A DNA stretch of 19,020 nt. Source: UBA5109 sp965662565 (GTDB taxonomy: Bacteria > Pseudomonadota > Gammaproteobacteria > Pseudomonadales > Pseudohongiellaceae). The notes under the pieces are model-generated. The model did not search any database. It worked only from the letters and a program-made list of their open reading frames with translations, and was not told where the DNA came from. Positions within the stretch are counted from its first letter, which is position 1. Each line of letters starts with the position of its first letter. The position numbers and the translations under genes were made by a program. Location: the NCBI GenBank assembly GCA_965662565.1, contig CBFIHS010000037.1, positions 1 through 19,020 on the forward strand. Reading direction: 5' to 3'. Below are positions 12,596 through 19,020 of this stretch, one piece after another.

Positions 12596-15500
12596 ATGGC
12601 ATATTCATATACAGAGAAAAAACGTATCCGTAAAGACTTTGGCAAACTACAAAGTGTTATGGATATACCTTATCTTCTGGCTATCCAGATTGATTCATAC
12701 AAACAGTTCACCCAAACAAATGTTCCTCCAGAGGAGCGTTTAGATCAAGGCTTGCATGCAGCCTTTAAATCAGTATTCCCTATTGTTTCGTATTCCGGTA
12801 AAGCTTTACTGGAGTATGTTAGCTATCGATTAGGTAAACCCGAGTTTGATGTTAGTGAGTGTATGCTGCGTGGAGCGACTTATGCAGTTTCCTTGCGCGT
12901 CAAAGTTCGTTTAGTTATTTACGAGAAAGAATCTACAGCAAAAGTAATTAAAGATATTAAAGAGCAAGAAGTTTATATGGGTGAGATTCCCTTGATGACG
13001 GACAGTGGAACCTTTGTTATTAATGGTACTGAGCGTGTTGTGGTTTCTCAGTTGCACCGTTCTCCTGGCGTCTTTTTTGATCATGATAAAGGTAAGACTC
13101 ATAGCTCAGGAAAGCTACTTTATTCGGCTCGCATTATTCCTTACCGTGGGTCATGGTTGGATGTTGAATTCGATCCTAAAGATTTGGTTTTTGTTCGTAT
13201 CGACCGCAGAAGAAAACTTCCAGCTTCGATCTTGCTGAAGGCTTTGGATTACAGCACTCAAGACATTCTAGAAATGTTTTATGACAACAATAAGTTTTTC
13301 ATTGATAAGGATGGCTCTGTTTCTCTAGAGTTGGTGCCTTCTAGATTGCGCGGAGTTGTTCTTAACTTCGATATTAAAAACAAGCGAACAGTGATTGTTC
13401 CAGCGAGTTCAAGAATCACGGCCCGTCATATTCGAGAAATGGAAAAAGCTAAGTTAACCAAGCTTGATGTTCCTGCGGAATACTTGCTAGGTAATTCAAT
13501 AGCGACTGACATCATCGATACTGACAGTGGTGAAGTACTTCTGCCTTGTAATACTGAGGTTACCGAAGAGGTTCTAGAAGTATTGGTTAAAGCCGGTGTT
13601 AAAGAGTTTGAAACAATTTATACCAATGATCTTGATTGTGGTCCATTCATTTCAGACACGCTAAAAGCTGATTCTACTGAAACTAGATTGGAAGCACTTG
13701 TGGAAATTTATCGCATGATGCGTCCTGGAGAGCCACCAACAAAAGAATCTGCAGAAAATCTGTTCGCTAATTTATTCTTCTCTGAAGAGCGTTATGATCT
13801 TTCTGTTGTAGGCCGTATGAAGTTCAATCGCCGCTTGGGTCGACAAGAATCAGAAGGTTCTGGTGTCCTAAGTAAAGAAGACATTGTTGATGTAATAAAA
13901 ACTTTGGTAGATATCCGAAACGGTAGTGGAACTGTTGATGATATCGATCATTTGGGTAACCGTCGCATACGTTCAGTTGGTGAAATGGCTGAGAACCAAT
14001 TCCGTGTTGGTCTGGTTCGTGTAGAGCGAGCTGTAAAAGAAAGATTGTCGATGGCTGACAGCGAAGGTTTAATGCCGCAAGACATGATCAATGCCAAGCC
14101 TGTTGCAGCTGCTATCAAAGAGTTCTTTGGTTCAAGCCAGTTGTCTCAGTTTATGGATCAAAATAATCCTTTGTCTGAAGTTACACACAAACGTCGTATT
14201 TCAGCACTTGGGCCAGGTGGTTTGACTCGTGAGCGAGCAGGGTTTGAGGTTCGTGACGTGCATCCAACACATTATGGTCGAGTTTGTCCAATTGAAACTC
14301 CAGAGGGACCTAATATTGGTCTGATTAACTCTTTGGCGACTTATGCGCAAACCAATAAGTATGGTTTCCTTGAGAGCCCAGTTCGAAAAGTTATAAATGG
14401 TGTAGTAACTGATGAGATTATCTATCTTTCCGCTATTGAAGAAAGCTCATACGCTATCGCCCAGGCTAGTTCGCCCCTAGATAAGAAAGGTAAGTTTGTT
14501 GAGGATATCGTTTCTGTTCGTCACATGAATGAATTTACCTTAGTCGCCAAAGACCAAGTCGACTTTATGGATGTGAGCCCACAGCAAGTTGTTTCGGTAG
14601 CGGCATCTTTGATTCCATTCCTTGAGCACGATGATGCTAACCGTGCTTTGATGGGTTCAAACATGCAACGTCAAGCGGTACCAACTCTAATCGCTCAGAA
14701 GCCTTTAGTTGGAACTGGTATGGAACGCAATGTGGCGCGAGACTCAGGAGTCTGCGTAGTTTCTAAACGTGGTGGCGTTATTGATAGTGTTGATGCAGCT
14801 CGAATTATTGTGCGGGTAAGTGATGCTGAAACATTGGCTGGTGAAGCTGGTGTCGATATCTACAACCTTGTTAAGTACACCCGTTCAAATCAGAACACTT
14901 GTATCAATCAGCGTCCTTTAGTCAAAGTTGGGGACACTGTTGCAGCTGGGGATATCCTGGCTGATGGACCTTCTATTGATATGGGTGAGCTGGCTTTAGG
15001 TCAGAACATGCGTATCGCTTTCATGCCTTGGAACGGATATAACTTTGAGGATTCGATTCTAATTTCTGAGCGTGTGGTGAAAGAAGATCGATTTACTTCT
15101 ATCCATATTCAAGAGTTAACCTGTATTGCGCGTGATACCAAATTAGGTTCTGAAGAAGTTACTGCCGATATACCAAATGTAGGTGAAACTGCCTTAAGTC
15201 GTTTGGATGAATCTGGTGTGGTTTATATCGGTGCTGAAGTCAATGCCGGTGATATTCTAGTTGGTAAGGTTACACCAAAAGGTGAGACCCAACTTACGCC
15301 AGAAGAAAAACTGTTAAGAGCAATTTTTGGTGAAAAAGCATCTGATGTTAAAGATACTTCTTTGCGTGTACCGAGCTCTGTTAAAGGAACGGTAATTGAC
15401 GTTCAAGTTTTCACGCGTGATGGTTTGGAAAAAGATAAGCGTGCTTTGGAAATCGAAGAAGAGCAATTAGCGAAAGTTCGTAAAGACATAGCGGATGAGT

Positions 15501-16678
15501 ATCGAATTGTTGAAGCAGCTACTTTCCAGCGCTTGCGCAAAGCTTTGCTTGGTCAGAAAGTATCTGGTGGGCCTAAACTGAAAAAAGGTGATGCCCTAAC
15601 AGCTGAATATCTTGATGCTCTTGAGGGAGATGACTGGTTTAAATTACGTCTGGTTGATGACCAGCTTAGTGAGCAGTTAGAAAGCGCTGGCGTTCAATTG
15701 AAAGAAAGACGTGAAGAGTTGGATGAGCGTTTCGAAGATAAGAAACGCAAATTAACTCAAGGTGACAATCTGGCTCCAGGTGTACTGAAGATCGTTAAGG
15801 TTTATCTCGCAATCAAGCGACGAATTCAGCCTGGCGATAAGATGGCTGGTCGTCATGGTAACAAAGGTGTTATCTCAGTCATTATGCCTGTTGAAGACAT
15901 GCCATATGATGAAACGGGTAACCCTGTTGATATCGTATTGAATCCATTAGGTGTTCCTTCTCGAATGAACGTTGGGCAGGTTTTAGAAACCCACCTTGGA
16001 GCGGCTGCAAAAGGGCTTGGTTTAAAAATCAATGCAATGGTTCAACAGCAACAAAAGATAGCTGAGATTAGGAAGTTACTGGATCAAATATACAATGGTA
16101 TTGGTGATGCTTTGCGTCATGAGGATCTCAACAGCCTGTCTGATGCTGAAATTATGGAACTTGCCAATAATCTCAAAGACGGTGTGCCAATGGCGACCAA
16201 TGTTTTTGATGGAGCAAGTGAAGTTGAAGTTAAAGAAATGCTAAAACTTGCGGACATGAGCGATGATGGTCAAATCGCGCTTTACGATGGTCGAACTGGC
16301 GATAAATTCGACCGTAAAGTGACTGTAGGCATCATGTATATGTTGAAACTGAATCACTTGGTTGATGACAAGATGCATGCTCGATCTACCGGTTCGTACT
16401 CTCTGGTTACTCAGCAACCATTGGGTGGTAAAGCTCAGTTTGGTGGGCAGCGTTTTGGTGAGATGGAAGTCTGGGCGCTTGAAGCTTATGGCGCGGCTTA
16501 TACCCTACAAGAAATGCTCACAGTCAAATCTGATGATGTGGCTGGTAGAACCAAAATGTATAAAAACATTGTTGATGGTGATCACCGTATGGAAGCTGGA
16601 ATGCCTGAATCCTTTAACGTACTCGTTAAAGAGGTTCGTTCTTTAGGCATCGATATGGAACTTGAAAGCGACAATTAA
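12596..16678 (+). CDS. rpoB: DNA-directed RNA polymerase subunit beta
   Basis: The beta subunit of RNA polymerase, 1360 aa (E. coli 1342). The start MAYSYTEKKRIRKDFGKL is canonical, with AGGA at 12585-12588 upstream. The rifampicin pocket is wild type: LSQFMDQN at 516-523 (D521 = E. coli D516), H531 (= H526) and S536 (= S531), so intrinsic rifampicin sensitivity is expected. The catalytic-side motif GDKMAGRHGNKGVIS and the C-terminal clamp segment (QPLGGKAQFGGQRFGEMEVWALEAYGA, shown here only in part) are present. The frame is intact with no frameshift. Read-through past the upstream attenuator links it to rplJL; rpoC follows after 47 bp. Confidence 0.99.
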   Translation: MAYSYTEKKRIRKDFGKLQSVMDIPYLLAIQIDSYKQFTQTNVPPEERLDQGLHAAFKSVFPIVSYSGKALLEYVSYRLGKPEFDVSECMLRGATYAVSLRVKVRLVIYEKESTAKVIKDIKEQEVYMGEIPLMTDSGTFVINGTERVVVSQLHRSPGVFFDHDKGKTHSSGKLLYSARIIPYRGSWLDVEFDPKDLVFVRIDRRRKLPASILLKALDYSTQDILEMFYDNNKFFIDKDGSVSLELVPSRLRGVVLNFDIKNKRTVIVPASSRITARHIREMEKAKLTKLDVPAEYLLGNSIATDIIDTDSGEVLLPCNTEVTEEVLEVLVKAGVKEFETIYTNDLDCGPFISDTLKADSTETRLEALVEIYRMMRPGEPPTKESAENLFANLFFSEERYDLSVVGRMKFNRRLGRQESEGSGVLSKEDIVDVIKTLVDIRNGSGTVDDIDHLGNRRIRSVGEMAENQFRVGLVRVERAVKERLSMADSEGLMPQDMINAKPVAAAIKEFFGSSQLSQFMDQNNPLSEVTHKRRISALGPGGLTRERAGFEVRDVHPTHYGRVCPIETPEGPNIGLINSLATYAQTNKYGFLESPVRKVINGVVTDEIIYLSAIEESSYAIAQASSPLDKKGKFVEDIVSVRHMNEFTLVAKDQVDFMDVSPQQVVSVAASLIPFLEHDDANRALMGSNMQRQAVPTLIAQKPLVGTGMERNVARDSGVCVVSKRGGVIDSVDAARIIVRVSDAETLAGEAGVDIYNLVKYTRSNQNTCINQRPLVKVGDTVAAGDILADGPSIDMGELALGQNMRIAFMPWNGYNFEDSILISERVVKEDRFTSIHIQELTCIARDTKLGSEEVTADIPNVGETALSRLDESGVVYIGAEVNAGDILVGKVTPKGETQLTPEEKLLRAIFGEKASDVKDTSLRVPSSVKGTVIDVQVFTRDGLEKDKRALEIEEEQLAKVRKDIADEYRIVEAATFQRLRKALLGQKVSGGPKLKKGDALTAEYLDALEGDDWFKLRLVDDQLSEQLESAGVQLKERREELDERFEDKKRKLTQGDNLAPGVLKIVKVYLAIKRRIQPGDKMAGRHGNKGVISVIMPVEDMPYDETGNPVDIVLNPLGVPSRMNVGQVLETHLGAAAKGLGLKINAMVQQQQKIAEIRKLLDQIYNGIGDALRHEDLNSLSDAEIMELANNLKDGVPMATNVFDGASEVEVKEMLKLADMSDDGQIALYDGRTGDKFDRKVTVGIMYMLKLNHLVDDKMHARSTGSYSLVTQQPLGGKAQFGGQRFGEMEVWALEAYGAAYTLQEMLTVKSDDVAGRTKMYKNIVDGDHRMEAGMPESFNVLVKEVRSLGIDMELESDN

Positions 16679-16725
16679 AACCAATTTTCCTGACTGTTTT
16701 CGTTAACAGCAGGTGGAGGAATAGA

Positions 16726-19020
16726 ATGAGAGACCTATTAGGTTTATTAAAGTCACAATCACAAGCGAAAGACTTTGATTCAATTCGAATTGGATTAGCA
16801 TCACCGCAACTAATTCGCTCGTGGTCATTTGGTGAGGTGAAAAAACCTGAAACCATAAACTACCGAACTTTCAAACCAGAAAGAGAAGGTTTGTTTTGTG
16901 CCAAAATTTTTGGACCAGTAAAAGATTATGAATGTTTATGTGGTAAGTACAAACGCCTAAAACACAGAGGTGTAATCTGTGAGAAATGCGGTGTTGAAGT
17001 TGCGCTTTCAAAAGTTCGTCGTGATCGTATGGGACACATCGAGTTGGCAACTCCTGTTGCTCATATTTGGTTTTTGAAGTCATTACCTTCTCGTATTGGC
17101 TTATTACTAGATATGACTCTGCGTGATATTGAAAGAATTCTTTATTTCGAGTCTTTCGTAGTTACCGATCCTGGTATGACTACTCTTGAGCGTGGGCAGT
17201 TACTAAACGATGAGCAATATTACGAATCCCTAGAAGAGTTTGGTGACGACTTCCAAGCGAAGATGGGTGCAGAAGCTATTCAAGATTTGATGGCAGATAT
17301 GGATATTAACGAGGAAGCTAACTCTCTTCGTGAAGAAATTCCTGCAACCAACAGTGAAACCAAGCTGAAAAAATTATCCAAGCGTTTAAAATTATTAGAT
17401 GGTTTTATTAATTCTGGTAACAAACCTGAGTGGATGGTTTTATCTGTTCTGCCAGTTTTACCGCCAGATTTACGTCCATTGGTACCGCTAGATGGTGGGC
17501 GCTTTGCAACTTCCGATTTGAACGATCTTTATCGTCGTGTGATCAACCGAAATAATCGTTTAAAACGTTTGTTGGACTTGAATGCTCCAGACATTATTGT
17601 GCGTAATGAAAAACGCATGCTGCAAGAATCTGTCGACGCCTTACTAGATAATGGTCGTCGCGGTCGTGCAATAACCGGATCAAACAAACGACCTCTTAAA
17701 TCTTTGGCTGACATGATCAAGGGTAAACAGGGTCGTTTCCGTCAAAACCTTTTGGGTAAACGAGTCGATTATTCGGGTCGTTCGGTTATCGTTGTTGGAC
17801 CAACCTTGAAACTGCATCAAGCTGGTTTGCCGAAAAAAATGGCTTTGGAATTATTCAAACCATTTATTTTAGGAAAGCTTATTCTACGCGGCGCTGCTAC
17901 AACGATTAAAGCTGCTAAGAAAATGGTTGAGAAAGAGACAGCTGAAGTTTGGGATATTCTTGCTGATGTTATTCGCGAGCATCCAATCTTGTTAAACCGC
18001 GCACCAACTTTGCATCGTCTTGGTATTCAGGCTTTTGAGCCAGTGTTGATTGAAGGTAAAGCAATCCAGTTACACCCATTGGTTTGTGCTGCTTATAACG
18101 CAGACTTTGATGGCGACCAAATGGCTGTGCATATTCCTTTGACCTTGGAAGCGCAATTAGAAGCTCGTTCTTTAATGATGTCTACCAACAATATTTTGTC
18201 GCCAGCTTCTGGTGAGCCAATTATTGTTCCATCTCAGGACGTTGTACTTGGTCTTTATTACATGACTCGCTCTCGCATCAATGCACAAGGCGAAGACATG
18301 GTTTTTTCTGATACCAATGAAGTGATGAAAGCCTACAGTTCAAAGAATGCTCATCTTCAAGCGCGGATCAAAGTGCGTGTCAAAGAAGTCCTGTTTGATG
18401 AAAATGGTGAATCTACTGAAACAACTTCTATCGTTGAAACAACGGTTGGTCGAGTATTATTATTTGCTATCGTGCCTGACGGTTTACCGTTCTCTTTGGT
18501 AAATCAGAAAATGTCGAAGAAACAAATATCAAATATCATCAATACTTGTTACCGAAATGTTGGTTTGAAAGAAACTGTTATTTTTGCTGACCAATTAATG
18601 TATATGGGTTACAAATATTCTACTTACTCCGGTTCTTCGATCGGTGTGAATGATTTCGAAATCCCTGATGAAAAAGCTACATTGATTGGAAAAGCTGAAG
18701 CAGAAGTGGCTGAAATTGAATCGCAGTTTTCTTCAGGTCTGGTAACGCAGGGTGAGAAATATAATAAGGTTATTGATATTTGGTCACGCGCGAATGATCA
18801 AGTAGCAAAATCCATGATGGATGGTCTATCTACAGAAACTGTCACCAACAAAAAAGGTGAAGAAGAGGAGCAAGAATCCTTTAACTCTGTATACATTTAT
18901 GCTGACTCTGGAGCAAGGGGTTCCCCCGCACAGATTCGTCAGTTGGCAGGTATGCGTGGCCTTATGGCTAAGCCAGATGGTTCTATTATTGAGACGCCTA
19001 TTACAGCTAACTTCCGCGAA
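16726..19020 (+). CDS. rpoC: DNA-directed RNA polymerase subunit beta', N-terminal part
   Basis: The first 765 codons of beta' (E. coli 1407 aa). The frame is open to the last base and cut by the window edge, not by a mutation. The start MRDLLGLLKSQ has GGAGG about 7 nt upstream. The N-terminal zinc site is complete: C70, C72, C85 and C88 in ECLCGKYKRLKHRGVICEKC. The clamp and lid regions follow, then RFRQNLLGKRVDYSGRSV. The catalytic NADFDGDQMA lies at 458-467 with D460, D462 and D464 holding the active-site Mg, the same numbering as E. coli. The visible end, AKPDGSIIETPITANFRE, lies in the stretch before the bridge helix/trigger loop; these and the C-terminal parts are outside the window. 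Confidence 0.99.
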   Translation, partial: MRDLLGLLKSQSQAKDFDSIRIGLASPQLIRSWSFGEVKKPETINYRTFKPEREGLFCAKIFGPVKDYECLCGKYKRLKHRGVICEKCGVEVALSKVRRDRMGHIELATPVAHIWFLKSLPSRIGLLLDMTLRDIERILYFESFVVTDPGMTTLERGQLLNDEQYYESLEEFGDDFQAKMGAEAIQDLMADMDINEEANSLREEIPATNSETKLKKLSKRLKLLDGFINSGNKPEWMVLSVLPVLPPDLRPLVPLDGGRFATSDLNDLYRRVINRNNRLKRLLDLNAPDIIVRNEKRMLQESVDALLDNGRRGRAITGSNKRPLKSLADMIKGKQGRFRQNLLGKRVDYSGRSVIVVGPTLKLHQAGLPKKMALELFKPFILGKLILRGAATTIKAAKKMVEKETAEVWDILADVIREHPILLNRAPTLHRLGIQAFEPVLIEGKAIQLHPLVCAAYNADFDGDQMAVHIPLTLEAQLEARSLMMSTNNILSPASGEPIIVPSQDVVLGLYYMTRSRINAQGEDMVFSDTNEVMKAYSSKNAHLQARIKVRVKEVLFDENGESTETTSIVETTVGRVLLFAIVPDGLPFSLVNQKMSKKQISNIINTCYRNVGLKETVIFADQLMYMGYKYSTYSGSSIGVNDFEIPDEKATLIGKAEAEVAEIESQFSSGLVTQGEKYNKVIDIWSRANDQVAKSMMDGLSTETVTNKKGEEEEQESFNSVYIYADSGARGSPAQIRQLAGMRGLMAKPDGSIIETPITANFRE

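Noticed and set aside
1..19020. Search for mobile elements, CRISPR arrays, phage or defence genes
   Set aside because: No transposase, integrase, spaced direct repeats, terminal inverted repeats or unfamiliar gene clusters were seen; the gene order is conserved housekeeping synteny.
12596..19020. Possible frameshift or resistance change in rpoB/rpoC
   Set aside because: Both frames are uninterrupted, the rifampicin-pocket residues are wild type, and rpoC merely runs off the window.

Overview
The window is a piece of an AT-rich gammaproteobacterial chromosome, and almost everything in it is a core gene. The order birA-coaX-SPOR gene-tRNA-Tyr/Gly/Thr-tuf-tRNA-Trp-secE-nusG-rplK-rplA-rplJ-rplL-rpoB-rpoC is the arrangement I know from Pseudomonas-like gammaproteobacteria; E. 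coli has the related order with coaA and without tRNA-Trp here. The moderate-to-low GC, a class III pantothenate kinase (CoaX), and a NtrC/sigma-54 controlled glnK-amt operon fit a marine Oceanospirillales- or Kangiella-like bacterium. The genus cannot be fixed from sequence reading alone.

Region 1 (about 266-3760) is an ammonium module. glnK and an Amt transporter without a signal peptide form a leftward operon that ends at a strong terminator. A second, different Amt with a signal peptide is read rightward. Between them lie a well-formed sigma-54 promoter facing glnK and an NtrC-type operator about 108 bp upstream of the predicted start of transcription.

Region 2 (3921-6704) is a cofactor and envelope block: birA (biotin ligase/repressor), coaX (pantothenate kinase) and a membrane-anchored SPOR-domain protein. 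A perfect terminator-type hairpin lies directly in front of birA, which shows that the longest open frame overstates the birA N-terminus.

Region 3 (about 6679-8722) is a stable-RNA/translation operon. A promoter with a GC-rich discriminator overlaps the stop codon of the SPOR gene and reads into tRNA-Tyr(GTA), tRNA-Gly(TCC), tRNA-Thr(GGT), tuf and, after a hairpin, tRNA-Trp(CCA).

Region 4 (8757-19020) holds secE and nusG (protein export, transcription elongation), the L11-L1 and L10-L7/L12 ribosomal stalk genes with their leader RNA structures, and rpoB followed by the first 765 codons of rpoC, which runs off the window. Leader hairpins before rplK, before rplJ and between rplL and rpoB match the known logic of translational autoregulation (L1, L10) and partial attenuation before rpoBC.

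I found no mobile element, CRISPR array, phage gene or unfamiliar multi-gene system. The points most worth a second look are regulatory: the dual-Amt/GlnK intergenic region, the hairpin at the birA start, and a long U-tailed hairpin between tRNA-Tyr and tRNA-Gly.
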